A stretch of DNA of 64,000 bases from Juglans regia (taxonomy: Eukaryota; Streptophyta; Magnoliopsida; Fagales; Juglandaceae). Both the position numbers and the translations under genes were made by a program. The notes under the pieces are model-generated. The model saw only the letters and a list, made by a program, of their open reading frames with translations. It was not told the DNA's origin and did not search any database. Below are positions 1-12,900 of this stretch, one piece after another. Location: assembly GCF_001411555.2 (NCBI RefSeq), contig NC_049901.1:13417743-13481742 (forward strand). The letters are read 5' to 3'. Positions within the stretch are counted from its first letter, which is position 1. The number at the start of each line of letters is the position of its first letter.

Positions 1-759
1 GTGGGGGAGGTCATCGAAATTACATATTCAAACTTGAAGACAAGGCTGGAATGGGGTGAAGGAAGATGGTGGCGGTGCTGAATGATATGGGTAGAGTAGG
101 TGTTCAGGGGAGAAACTCACCGCAAGTGATGGCGGTAGCTCTGTTGTTGAGGTCGTACAAGGAGGCTCTGGAAGTTCCTTGAGCTGCGCAGCACACTGTG
201 ATGGCAGACATGCAAAAGAGCTCATCTTCCTTTTCGGTAGCTGCTCAGAGTGGAGGAGGAGATGGCAGAGCGTCGGTTGGGCTGAAAGAGAAAAAAATAT
301 TGAAGGAGCTAAGTGAAATGTAGACTTCGTTGGGGGAGTTAACAAATAGTGTGGTTTCGTTAATACGGTGTGTTGAGGGTTATGCGATGGAGGGCGTGGG
401 CTCGGGCTGCCAGTTGGGCTCACGGGACTTGAATGGTGGGCCTTATGGGAAGGGCCAAGCCTATGTGGGCAACGGGTTCTAGCCCAAGGCGAGAACACAT
501 AAGGGAGGCCCGTTTTGGAGGAAAAAATTGCAGGCTGTTGGTGGCCTGTCGATGCTTGTGCTTGAGCCACTGTCGACGGCGAAGCTTCAGTCGACCCCAC
601 CGATGGTCGCAGAGGCTCTGATGGAGGTCCCGTCGCTGGAGGTTGCAATATCTGAGTATGGAGGAGCGATTTCCAACATTTCTAATGTTCACAAAAGCTA
701 GATAGCTGCACAGACCATCACGACAGAGGTCGTCGGCGCACAGAGAACTACGCCGAGGC

Positions 760-1380
760 TTGTGGAGACGGTTGCGAGTAGTGGTAAGGGTGCGAGCAAT
801 CCATTTGAGGAAGGGGAAGTTACGGGACAAATATACGAGGCTGCCCTGGATACTGTTGTCGAGTCAGTGCCTTCTAACTAGACAGAAAGTTTCGATTTGT
901 ATTGAGGAAGCTATGGGTGGGTCTAATGAGGTGTTTTTTGTGCCGGGAGTGGAGGAAGTGGACTTTATCATGGTGGGAGTGGATTCTATTGTGGGTAAGG
1001 AGATAAGCCCAGTAGGGGAGGGTACCAGTTTGTTGAGCCTTTTTGTGGATTCTGAGGGCAGTGAGGAGGAGGAGATGGGTAGCCCGTCACCATTACAGAT
1101 GCTCCCACCTCATATTGCACCTCGAGCATCAGATTGGGTATTAAAAAAAGTAGAGGAGCTTCATGGTTGGGTGAGACTTTCCTGTGAAGGCTATGAAGAC
1201 CAATTCATGGCTCTCCTAGTAGCCATGGAAGCTGGTCGATCTACGGTAATGAAGTCAGTTGTTAGAAAGGAGAGAGAGTTGAAACGATTGCAATGCTCCA
1301 TTAACTATGATAATAAGAAAGTAACTTCGGGGAGAGATAGAGCAAAAGGGAGGGACGCTTCTTTTGTTAATGAAGCCTAA
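760..1380 (+). pseudogene. LINE ORF1 remnant
   Basis: An open frame of about 200 codons ending TAA at 1378-1380, directly before the endonuclease frame. The last part is highly charged (KSVVRKERELKRLQC) and follows an acidic stretch with EGSEEEEMG. No CCHC zinc knuckle is visible, so this is a C-terminal part of ORF1 or a linker and not a complete gag-like protein. The ATG at 1371 that opens ORF2 lies inside the last codons of this frame, giving an overlap of about 10 bases. Assignment rests on position in the LINE, not on a domain. Confidence 0.5.
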
Positions 1381-4300
1381 AATACTGTCTTGGAATGTGA
1401 GAGGGATCAATGACGTGAATTAATGCCTACGTATTAGATCCCTTTTCCGAAGTTGGAAAGTTGACATTGTTTGCCTACAAGAAACTAAACTGACAGTTAT
1501 TTCTCTTCGTATCATTAGGAGTTTGTGGGGTTGTTTTCAAGTGGGATGACATTATTTACCGTCTAATAGAGCATCCGGGGGCATACTAGTAATGTGGGAT
1601 AAAAAAGTGGTGGAAAATATGGAAGATTTCCTGGGGGATTATGTGGTGCCATGCTCGTTTAAGAATGTCATGGATGGATATCAATGGGCTTTTGCAGGTG
1701 TTTATGGGCCTAATTTTGACCCGTCACGAAGCTTTTTATGGGATGAGTTGGCCGGTATTAGCAGCATATGGGACTGACCTTGGTGTATTGGAGGTGATTT
1801 CAACGTCGCTCGTTTCCCTAGTGAGAGATCGGGTGTTTTGGGTTTCAACTCACCAATGGTAGATTTATCTAACTTCATTTCTGAACAGAATTTATAGGAT
1901 ATTCGTCTTGCACGTGGTTCCTTCACTTGGTCTAGCAATCAAGATCTTCCATATTGGTCAAGGATAGGCATATTTCTAATCTCACCGGAATGTGAGGCAC
2001 ACTATCCGGATCTCATTCAGACGAGACTACCCAGGTTGTGTTCAGTTCACTTTCCCATTCTTTTGAATTGCAGGGACATTAGAAGAGGCCCAAGGTACTT
2101 CAAATTTGAGAACATGTGGTTGAAGTCAGAGGATTTTTTGGACAGAATAAGACAATGATGGGCTTCTTACCATTTTTATGGTAATGCTAGCTATACGCTG
2201 GCTTGCAAATTTCAGTCTTTGAAAAAGGACTTGAAGGAGTGGAATACACAAAAGTTCGGTAATGTGGAAAGTCAGAAAATTGTTCTAATGGAGGAGCTTA
2301 AGGGCTTTGAGGGTGTGGAAGAGGAGAGGGTTCTTTCTGAAACTGAGCGGGCCCTTAAATCCCAAGTGATTGCGGACATTGAACGGATGTCTCTTTTGGA
2401 AGAAATATCGTGGCGACAGAAATCACGAGCATTATGGTTGAAGGAAGGGGATAGATGCACCAAGTTCTTTTACCAAGTGGCCAACTCACATAAGTGGAAC
2501 AATGCTATAGATACTCTATTGATAGATGGGGCGCTCTTATCCAACCATACCGAGATCTTAGACCACATTGTCAATTATTATGATAAGTTTTTTTTTCGGA
2601 ACAATTTGAGTGGAGGCCGAGACTTGACGGGCTGGTTTTTGATGTTCTTGACTCGCAAGTTGTGGAACGTCTCGAAAGGCCTTTTGAGGAGGTAGAGGTC
2701 AGGTCGGTGGTCAAGGGTATGGCGGGCGATAAAGCTCCAGGTCCCGATGACTTCTCCATGGCCTTTTTTAGACTTGTTGGGATGTGCTTAAAGATGATAT
2801 CATGGAGGTTTTCCATGAATTTCATGGAAGTGGGCGGTTCGAGAAAAGTCTTAATACAACTTTCTTAGCACTAATTCCCAAAAAGACCGGTGTCGTAGAA
2901 TTGAAAGATTTTCATCCCATTAGTTTGGTGGGTGGGCTATACAAAATTTTATCCAAAGTATTGGCGAATAGATTGAGCAAGGTGATGGAAAGTTTGATTT
3001 CAAAGTCTCAAAATGCATTTATTCAAGGTAGACAAATCCTTGACTTGGTGCTTATAGCCAACGAATGTTTGGAGAGTCGTATTAAATCGGGAGAGCCGGG
3101 ACTCTTATGTAAGTTAGACATGGAGAAAGCTTACGATCAAGTCAATTGGAGTTTCTTAATTTATATGCTTGAGATATGCGGCTTTGGCACTAAATGGTGT
3201 TCTTGGATCCATCATTGTATCTCGACGGCCTGTTTCTCCGTATTGGTGAACGGTACGTCAAAAGGTTTTTTCAAAAGCTATCGAGGTTTGCGACAAGGAG
3301 ACCCTCTTTCTCCTCTTCTCTTTGTTTTTGTGATTAAAGCTTTCAACAAGATGATTTCAGGGGCGTTAGAGGGAGGGTTCATATCAGAATTCTTAGTGGG
3401 AGAGGCAAGTTCAGGTTCGCTTAACATATCTTACCTATTGTTTGCTGATGATACACTAATATTTTGTGAGGCCAGACATGAGCAATTTGAGCATTGAGGG
3501 CTCTATTATTATGTTTTGAAGCCGTGTCAGGATTGAAGGTGAATTTGGCTAAATCAGAGGTAGTGCCAATGGGGTATGTGCCCAATGTGGAGAGTTTGGC
3601 GTCCATCTTGGAGTGCAAGATATCTTAGTTGCCCATGAAATATCTCGGCCTTCTGCGGGGTGCAGTGTTCAAATCGAAATCTATATGGGATGATGTGTTA
3701 GAAAAAATGAAGAGGAAATTAGCTGATTGGAAGCGGATGTACTTATCCAAAGGGGGGCGGGTAACTCTCATAAAAAGCACTCTCTTTAACTTACCAACAT
3801 ATTTCCTCTCATTATTTTGGCTCCCCGCCAAGGTGGCTCATCGCATGGAGAAACTTCAACGTGATTTCGTTTGGGGAGGGATCAAGGATGAGTTTAAATT
3901 TCACTTGGTGAATGCCAAAGAAGGAGGCTTTGGTATACGGAATTTGAAATCTTTTAACCAAGCCTTGCTTGGCAAATGGTTATGAAGATATCACCAAGAA
4001 CGGGAGGCCTTGTGGCGAACCGTTATTGCTTTGAAGCACGGGGAATCATGGGGAGGGTGGTGTTCTAATGAGGTGAGTAGACCTCATGGAGTTGGGCTTT
4101 CGAAATATATTAGAAGAGGGTGGGACATTTATGCAGCACATACTTGCTTCAAAGTTGGCAACAGAGTGAAGGTAAAATTTTGGCTGACTTATGGTGCGGT
4201 GATCGGGCACTCAAGGATGTCTTTCCACAAGTTGATAGCTTAGCAAGAAAGAAAGAAGCATCAATAGCAGATTTAGTTATCTTTTCCAATGGCCCTTCCC

Positions 4301-4989
4301 AATGGAACCTCACTTTCTATAGAGATGCACAAGATTGGGAGATGGATGACTTTTTGGCCTTTTTTGACCTTGTGTACTCCATTCGTGTGTCGGGGGAAGG
4401 TGAAGATAAGATATATTGGCAACCCTCTAAGAAGGGGGTTTTTATGGCCCGCTCTTTCTATCATTCCTTGAACATGCACAACTCAGCCCCATTCCCATGG
4501 AAGAGCATTTGGAAGACAAAAGTACCTCTAAAGACAACTTTTTTTGTATGGACAGCCACTTTGGAAAAGATTCTTACTATAGATAACCTAAAGAAACGTG
4601 GCATTATAGCTATGAATTGGTGTTACATGTGTAAGAAGAGCGGTGAGTCCGCTGACCATCTATTACTACATTGTGAGATTGCCATAACCTTGTGGACCGA
4701 TGTCTTAGCACGATTGGGATTAGCGTGGGTGATGCTGGAAAGGGTATGTGATTTTTTAGCCTCTTGGAGCGGTATTAGGGGCAACTCTCAAATTGCATTC
4801 ATATGGAAGATGTTATCTATTTGTCTATGGTTGTGCTTTTGGAGGGAGCGGAACGCAAGATGCTTTGAAGATCAAGAGAGATCAATGGAAGAGCTTAGAA
4901 TTTTGTTTTTCAATACTTTACTTCATTGGTCGATTGTAATTGATTTTCATGGCAGGTCTTTTCATGATTTCCTTATATCTCTAAACTAG
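1371..4989 (+). pseudogene. LINE ORF2: endonuclease, reverse transcriptase, zf-RVT; broken
   Basis: The endonuclease begins MKPKILSWNVRGIND and continues with DIVCLQETKL, but a TAA follows at about 1420 and later frameshifts move the frame. A long linker spans about 2219-2680. The reverse transcriptase has DKAPGPDDF (about 2730), the palm motif [14 protein letters not shown] (about 3110), [13 protein letters not shown] (about 3285) and [11 protein letters not shown] (about 3430). Thumb sequence resumes at 3629 after a frameshift. The tail at 4120-4989 contains the zf-RVT pattern CYMCKKSGESADHLLLHC. No RNase H domain follows. In this family ORF2 normally nicks target DNA and primes reverse transcription there; here at least four frame breaks exclude function. 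Confidence 0.85.
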
Positions 4990-5085
4990 ACATAAACTTG
5001 CTCATGTATATAACCCGTATACTTGGGGCATTTTTGTCTCTCTTTTGATCAATAAAAATTTGTTTACTAATTAAAAAAAAAAAAA

Positions 5086-5754
5086 TCCATTGTAATTACG
5101 GTGCTCATTACTATAAAAAAAATTATGGTGCTCATACTTTGTTGCAATGACAATGGGTCTACGATTTGATTGTCTACAACCCACAAATTTCCAGTTTTGA
5201 AATTACCGATAGATCTTTGCCTGGCCTCATTGAAATAAGGCTACTCCCTAGTGTGATAAACCATGTAGACCTTAGCTAGGGACTTGGAATTACTGATAAT
5301 GTACGCAAATGGTCACCCCTTCTTCCATCCACACTTTCTTCCACCTGGATTTCTCCTGTACTTGCTTCCTACCTCTTCTGTATTTTATGATACTAAGATC
5401 AGTTTAAGATGTTGCATACCTTTTGTGATGCTGCTGTATTGCTTTCTGGATGGCTGACCTTTTCTCACAATGTTGAGGTATTATCAGGATTTAAAATGAA
5501 TGGTGACTCTCTATATTTGAGTTCAATTCTTGTTTCTACCCTTAGTTTGGATCTACATATCTAGTTTATGAGTTGAGTCCGAGCTCTTGTCAGCTAATTT
5601 GAGGGAATTTGGTTGAACTTTTATGCCATTAATAAGTGCAAGCAGCTTTGATTGTCATTTTAATTCAACATAATATTGGTTGAGAGAGAAAAAGAAGACA
5701 GTTGTTGTGTTACAAGAAAATGCAAAATATAAAGCCAAGAAGGAACTTTCTAGA
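5086..5754. other. Intronic or intergenic AT-rich DNA, nothing recognised
   Basis: Lies between the LINE tail and a reversed LINE fragment. No open frame of note, no exon that fits the downstream spatacsin reading, and no repeat that I can name. Confidence 0.5.
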
Positions 5755-6360
5755 GGATTTCTTTTCTTTTTAAGTAATCAAGAATTTATTGATGAACTCA
5801 CAAGGGATAGCCCAAGCACACAAAATGTATATGAGAAACACCTAGTTAGAAATAGAAAAAGATGCAAGAAAATCATGAAACTTTACTATTGAAGTCTATA
5901 GCGACTGTCTAAAGAAACAAATTATTGAAGAAATAAGTTTTAAGTACTTCTATCGTCCACTATTGGTCTTCAAAACTCCTATTCATTCTTTCATTCCAAA
6001 TACACCACATCAAGAGGGATCATCTTCCACACCAATGCAAACTAAGTGTTGCCATATAACCCTCTCCAACCTGCAAAGATATCTACTAACCTATTGGGCA
6101 TAACCCAAGCGAACTCAACTCTACCAAATTAAGCATTCCATAAGTCTCTAGCAAAGTCACAATGGAGAGAAAGATGGTTTACTGATTTCCCAGTCTGTCT
6201 GCACATGAAGCACTAATCAATTACGATGATATATGCTGTTTTCTTAGGTTATCTATTGTCAGGATCTTAACTGAGGAGGTTGTAAAAGTGAAGAAAGCTA
6301 CTCTTAGAGGTGCTTTAATACGCCAGATACTCTTCCAAGGGAAAGAGTTTTTGTCTTTTT
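5755..6360 (-). mobile_element. Truncated LINE 3' end, reverse orientation
   Basis: Read on the minus strand this contains the decayed zf-RVT tail of an L1-type ORF2. A block like SFPWKSIWRIKAPLRVAFF appears near 6350-6290, then ILTIDNL, then a MIPLDVVYLEF-like segment. It ends in the family's 3' signature (gcatagccc-like, then tttattga) near 5780-5810. Multiple stops and frameshifts are present. It lies opposite to the LINE at 1-5085, so it is a separate insertion. Confidence 0.6.
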
Positions 6361-6906
6361 TTTTTTAGAACCTAATAGAAAGAATCAATAGAGAAATTCA
6401 TTTTCTTGGAAGGGGTCCAAAGGGTTTTATCAATACCTCCATGACATAATCCAGTAGAGTATAAGAGATTGAAGAATTTTATGGAGGCATCAACCTCCCG
6501 GTAGATCACTCTTAGTTTTCGTTTTTGTTTTCTATATGTTTTAGAGATTTCTTTGCAATGGTAATATTCTTCACTTTAAAGTCTTTTCTTCTTTCCATCA
6601 AAGTAGGAAAAATGTTACGGCTTTGTGTAAACAGTTGCTCATCACTAACCATTCTTATACTTAAAAAGAGTGAAACATACTCTTAGACTCCCAATGAGTT
6701 TTGTTTGAACTCAACATTCAACAGTTTTGGCTATATGCAAGAAGGGTTTCCTAACTCATCTATTGAGTTTCTTCTAAAGCTGAAAAGCCTTGCATCTCTG
6801 AGTTTTCTTTTTAAGTTACCTGAATATGTTATTATACAAGAACTGTCTTTCTGCACGGATACTTTATAAGAACTATGCAGTTATATGTATATCTCTTTCT
6901 GCGCAG

Positions 6907-9900
6907 ATACTGTTGGATCAATCTTTTCTTATGGGTGTTCATTTATTGTGGGAATCTCAAGTTGAGTACCATATATGCCATAATGACTGGGAAGAAGTTT
7001 CTAAACTCCTGGACCTGGTTCCTGAATCTATTTTATCGCATGGAAGCCTCCAAGTCAGTTTAGATAGTGTACAGCCTGCTTCAAATGTTGTGTACAATAG
7101 GGAATCTTCTCATTATGGCAAATACTTATGCTCTCTTGAAGAACTAGATGCTGTGTGCATGGACATTCCAAACGTCAAAATTTTCAGGTTTCCAGGTAAT
7201 CTTATGTGCTCAGTCTGGTTAAGGTTGCTTATGGAGGAGAAACTTGCAAAGAAGTTCATTTTTCTTAAGGAATATTGGGAAGGCACAGCAGAGATAGTAC
7301 CTCTTCTGGCCCGTTCAGGCTTCATCTCTAATGGATATAGAACTCCTTTTGTGGATGATAACATTAAGAATTCATCAGATCTCAACTTGTCAGATGGTGA
7401 TGGAACCTCTCATGTTGACACTGTGCAAGCTATGCATAAATTAGTAGTACATTACTGTGCTCAATACAACTTGCCAAACCTTCTGGACCTTTATCTTGAC
7501 CACCACAAACTGGTTTTAGATAACGATTCACTTGGTTCATTGCTGGAAGCTGCAGTAAGTTTCTATAAATCCAGTGAGTGTTACTGTTCTTTATGTTGGA
7601 TCTTCTTTAACAGTTTCTTGATCATACTTACAATAACAAAATATATCCCTGATCTCAATTTTTTTAATCATTGTAATATGTATGCTGTTTATACTTGTTT
7701 GTTCCTGATGGTTCAGTTGATTGTCTGTATATTGCTGGTTGCATTTTGAATCAACTTTACCTTTATAGTATGAAAACTGTGTGCAAGTGATTGTAGCTTC
7801 ATTTTAATGAAAAATGCACTCTCTTCCCCTCCCCACCTTTCTCTCTTTCAATTTTTGTGATTTTGTCACACATATATTGGCTGGATACATTAAGTGGTAA
7901 ATTTTACTTACTGGTTGCAAAGGTCATCCAATAATTCCCAACAGTTGCTTCGTTTGAGATTTTTCCTCTCTTGTTTATGAGACAGCTTGATTTATTCTGA
8001 TTTTTTGATTCTCATATATGATCTATTGGTCATCATAATTAGACCTACTTGATACCATGACATGCATTTCAAAGTCCTATGTTGTGTCTTGTTAATTGCG
8101 TTGGCATGATAGTCTATGTGCTTACCTGTGTTCAATACTATTTATCTGTACAGGGAGATTGGCAATGGGCAAGATGGTTGCTCTTATCTAGAGTGAAGGG
8201 GCATGAATATGATGCCTCACTTTCTAATGCTCGTTCGATAATGTCACATAATTTAGTTCCTGGCAATAAACTCAGTGTCCTGGAGCTAGATGAAATAATA
8301 CATACTGTTGATGACATCGCGGAAGGAGGGGGGGAAATGGCAGCTCTAGCAACGCTAATGTATGCTCCCGCACCAATTCAAAGTTGTGTGAGTTCTGGTA
8401 GTGTAAACCGGTATGGTAGCTCCTCTGCCCAGTGCACCCTGGAGAATCTAAGACCTACCCTTCAGCAGTTTCCTACATTGTGCCGCACACTTGTAGCTGC
8501 ATGTTTTGGACAAGATACAACTTACAATGTTGTGGGCCCTAAAGCAAAGAATGGTTATCCCTTTTCTTTTACTTTCTTTTGATTCCCTCTTTCAGGGACA
8601 TGTAGCAAATCAGTGCTAGGGAATTTCTAGTTTCTTATTCATTGTATACAATCCCTGCACTCTCTTACAATTTTCAATTTTGCCATTCAGCTTTGTCTGA
8701 CTATTTAAAATGGCGTGATAACATCTTCTCTGCTGGACTTGATACTTCACTTCTGCAAATGCTGCCATGCTGGTTTCCTAAGGCTGTGCGAAGATTGATT
8801 CAGATTCACGTCCAGGTCTCTTTTATCTGCTTCATTTGCAACTGAACTTCTGATGTGTTTGTTCTCTCTCTCTAGTCAATTAGAATATAAAATACTAGGT
8901 GTCTTTCTGAACTATGATTTTATATCTATATATAATTAATATGCATTTTATTAAGAGCACAGGGGGGTAATCTAAGTACACAAATATACAACTTTCTAAA
9001 CTATGCTTTGAAACTGAATTTCTATATATTGCTTGGCATTTTCTTGTGATATTGCCGCATTTCATATGAATAGATTATCTTGTCAAGCAATTTGCATGGT
9101 ATTTCAGGGTCCTCTTGGATGGCAGTCACTTTCAGGTCTGCCTATTGGAGAATCTCTACTAGATAGAGACATTGAGTTTTTCATAAATGCTGATGAACAA
9201 GCTGAGATCAGTGCAGTCTCCTGGGAAGCAACTATCCAAAAGCACATTGAAGAGGAGCTCTATAGTTCTTCACTGGTGGTATGTTCTTCTTTGTTTCATG
9301 TTTCCACTATTTTACGTTAAGGACAACTGCTTGAACTATGTACTGAAAGGAAAGAATAGAATATAAAAAATTAGTTGAGTTTTTACCTTATCTTGTAAGG
9401 TTCAGTGGAGTAAGTGAAGAATTCATTTGAAGGCTTAATCAGACTTTGGATCCTTAAACTGAACAAGCAAAATTACTTATAATCCCCATGCTAAAATATC
9501 AACAACGAGAACCTTCTATCAATTTGCTATTTTCTTTTGAAACTAACTTATGTGTTTGGGGTATGAGAGCTAAAAATGAAATCTTAAAAAAGAATTTTTT
9601 TAATAAGTATTATAAAAAAGATTAAAAATGAAATCAAGTTGTGTATTTCAATCAATGTAGAAAATTGGTGTTGATAACGTAAATGGAGGGTTAGTTGTGT
9701 TGGGATGGAGTTTGGTTGCGATGTTTGTTGGTTTGCAATGGCTGTTGTTGGAGTAAGTTGTGGCCTAGGGGTTCTCTAGAGTTGGTGTGGATGATGGCTT
9801 TGCTATTTCAGGGTAGGGAGAAGTTGGGGAACAGTGATTGCCACCATCCTGTTAGGGACCCCGGTCTTGTCCCTAACACTAAGGACTACGAGCTTGCCTT

Positions 9901-12900
9901 GGTGAGGATGATGACCGAGTGATTTTACCAACTTGCTTGGCCTTCAACAAAGGGATGGTGTTTGAGTGATGGAATGATGGAGATGATGATGAACTTGTTT
10001 AGGCTAAGTGTTTGGGGAAGGCAAAAACAATGTGGACGGTTAGGGTTTGTCTTGGTGAGTGGCGCCAAGTTGATGGAGGCTAGGGTTGAATGGATGAGGT
10101 GAGGCTAGGGTTTTGGGTAGGAGGCAACTAGGGTTGCCAAATTAGGATAAGGTGAATTAGGGTTGCTGGGGGTTATGATGGGAAGTTAGGGTTTTTTGGG
10201 GGTGCAAGGCAACTAGGGTTGCCGTGGATTATGGGGATAGATTAGGGTTGGCGAGATTGGGGGGTTGGCTAGGGTTTGATAATTTGGAAATGGATATGGG
10301 AAGATTCTAGGATAAAAGGAATCTCTTTAGGCAAGTGGAGGATTCAGTTTTGGCTAGGATGACAAGTCAATGGTTGACTAGAGAGATTTTAGGAAGGAGG
10401 GATTTAAGGAATTGAAGAGGATTGGAAGAGTGGAGTGATTCAAGGGATGGAGGGATTCCAGGGAAGTTCCTAGAATTAGGGGATGTGATTGGATTGAGTC
10501 AACTTTCCTTGAATTAAGGAAGTTGCCAAAAAGGTCTCTTGATGGATGGCTAGGGTTTGAGTGGGTGGAGGCTATGTGTATTTCGGCTAGGGTTTAGTTG
10601 GATGAGGAAGGCTAGTAAGTGATAAGTATGGGAAGATGAGAGGCAATAGGGATTCGGCTAGGTCAATGGGTAAGATGGATGGAGTCAAGACTCCTAAAAG
10701 GAAATAATTACCTTTTAGAGACTTGAGGTTGGTGCCTAGGGTTTTATGGATATGGAAAGATTTATGGGCAAGCCAAGTATGGTAAGTATGAGTCACGGCT
10801 AGGGCAATGTATTTGAGGGATGAAGGGCAATTATGGGAAGTGAACTATTATGGAAAGTAGGGCAACACTAGGGTTGGTCGAGTGGTGTATGTGGGATGAT
10901 CAAAATGGATGGATGGATAAGGTTGTGGTTGAGTAAGGTAAGTGAGAAATATGGCTAGGGTTTTATGGAGGTGGCGGCAAGGTAATTTATGGAAGGTGGA
11001 TTAGGGCAAACACTATAGTGGGCGGGACTTTGTGTTTGGGTGGATCAAATGAGGCAATGAACGATGGATGAACACTATGAATTCTCAAGAACAACTCAAG
11101 AACAATGCACATAAAATAACAAGATCAAATGATAGAAAATGGAAGACAAGAGATGGAATGAAAAATACTCATAAGATTAATCCTTAGGGATTCACAAATT
11201 GCACCCAAGTAGCCCAAGTGCTTAGCACCGAAGGATGATCTCAAGAACAATAGTCTACCCACTTAGGGAATTTGCCAAACGTTCAAAAGATGTAAAAGAA
11301 ATGCCTAAGGGTCCTAGTTATAGAGATTACAAATTGGAAACCCCCAGTAGGTCCCTTTGAATATAAAAAAAATAAATAAATAAAGATAATAAAATATTGG
11401 TCTTGTATGGCCAATGTAGCCCATGACATATGTTGGCCCTTGGTGGCCTAGGCTGGCCCATGGCATGGGCCATGGGCATGGCTGACATTGCTGGCAAGGT
11501 TGCTGGCGTGTGGCTGGCATGGCCTAGGCGCTGGGGCTGGGGCTGGGGCTGCTGCATGGGCAGGCTGGCATGGCCTAGGCAAGGTGCCTGGGCATTGGGC
11601 TGCGCTGGCCTGTGTCCAGTGCTGGGCTGCTGCGTGCGTGTAGGGCATGCGCGCTGCGCGCACTGGCCTGGTCAGCAGCCTTACTAGGCATCCTGCACTA
11701 CATGCTCATGGCATGCCTGTGGGGCTGTCCAGCCTTGTCACGGCATGGCTGGTGGCTTGGCCGTGAGCCACAAAACATGGGGTCTTGACATTCTCCTTAG
11801 CTATGGTCACTTTTTCCTATTACCCACACCTTGCTTGTAGATAATGCAACATCCTCCAACCTTTTTCCAAATCTGTGACCTCGATTTAATGTGTCATAGG
11901 CTCCTGTTCATGGGACACCATTGTGGTGACTGCATGTGGTGGTTGCAGCACTGGTATCTATGATAGGGAAACGTGGAAGGTTATAGCCAATGGCAATATT
12001 ATAAAGTTCAAAGTTTTCATATTAGTTAAGGTTTGAAAGATAAAGCCATCCTATTGCTGGAAGGGTCAGAATATAAAATTTGCTTTTCTGTTGGTAGTAT
12101 CGCAGAATTAAATCCATTAGATTGTTTAAGGTTCAAGTTGTTCTGGACTTGTACTACGGGATTGATTAGTGGTTCTGTAAAGTTTTTGCCAAATCCCCTT
12201 AGGTGCAAACAATCTCTAGGGGCCATTGAACTGGAGGATTTTTCCTTTGAATTACCCAAGGTGCAATTGCGGGAAACTCCTTGCCGAGGGCCTGTGCACC
12301 CCTAGGATTAGTCGGGATGCTGTTCCTGGACACCTAGTGCTAATAAAAAAAAAAGTTTTTGCAAGAAGAAAACGTATTACCAAGAGAAGAGGCCTTTTCT
12401 GCAATGACCATAGAAAAAGGGGTCCTATGTAGTTGAAGCAGAGAGAAGGCGGTAGAATTTTGCAAAACATGTTCATTGGAATTGAAGTGCTAGTAGTTTT
12501 TTGTAAGTCATTAAAGATGCTTAGGATGTATAACCAATGGCAGTCATACAAGAACCACCTCTGAAGGTAGAGATTAATAGTGCAAAAGTCCATGGTGTCA
12601 GTTACTTTTGAGCTTCTTGCTAGCTACCTGTATGTTGCTGGGATGACCTCTATTATTGACTTTAGGAATCTGGACTTGGGCTTGAGCATCACTTGCATCG
12701 CGGACGTGCACTGGCAGCTTTCAACCATCTTCTTGCAGCTAGAGTTAAAAAATTGAATGCAGAAGGGCAAGGCAGTGCTTCAGCACATGGACAAAGTAAT
12801 GTGCAATCAGACGTGCAGACACTTCTTGCACCTTTAACCCAAAGTGAAGAGTCTCTTCTTGCATTAGTAAGTCCTAATATTCTTTTCATTTAGATTTATG

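Larger units (their letters stand above)
1..5085 (+). mobile_element. L1-type LINE retrotransposon, nearly full length, inactive
   Basis: A non-LTR retrotransposon in the same orientation as the spatacsin gene. In order it shows an ORF1 remnant (760-1380), an ORF2 with apurinic-type endonuclease (from 1371), reverse transcriptase with FADD at 3441-3452, a C-terminal zinc-binding zf-RVT region (about 4495-4700), a short 3' UTR with an AATAAA-like stretch, and an A13 tail at 5073-5085. The 5' end is not resolved: the first 750 bases show no recognisable frame on the plus strand and may be ORF1 5' sequence or intron. Stops and frameshifts break both ORFs, so it is dead. Its position suggests it sits in an upstream intron of the spatacsin gene, whose N-terminal exons are outside the window (inference). 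Confidence 0.85.
9279..12665 (+). other. Spatacsin intron with repeat-rich insert
   Basis: A 3.4-kb intron from donor GT at 9279 to acceptor AG at 12664-12665. It holds a G-rich low-complexity block (about 9690-11790) and a probable retroposon 3' end (about 12020-12354). The short open frames inside (for example the GC-rich ones at 11314-11690) have no recognisable domain and occur on both strands, as expected of compositionally skewed repeat DNA. Confidence 0.6.

Noticed and set aside
28..648. 206-codon minus-strand open frame rich in Pro and Ser
   Set aside because: No domain, skewed composition, and it overlaps the presumed LINE 5' region; most likely the complement of stop-poor ORF1 sequence.
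10040..10970. Interstitial telomere array
   Set aside because: TAGGGTT words are scattered at irregular spacing and not in tandem TTTAGGG units.
11314..11690. Overlapping Ala/Pro/Gly-rich open frames on both strands
   Set aside because: Open only because the repeat is GC-rich; no start context, splice continuity or domain, and they lie in a spatacsin intron.
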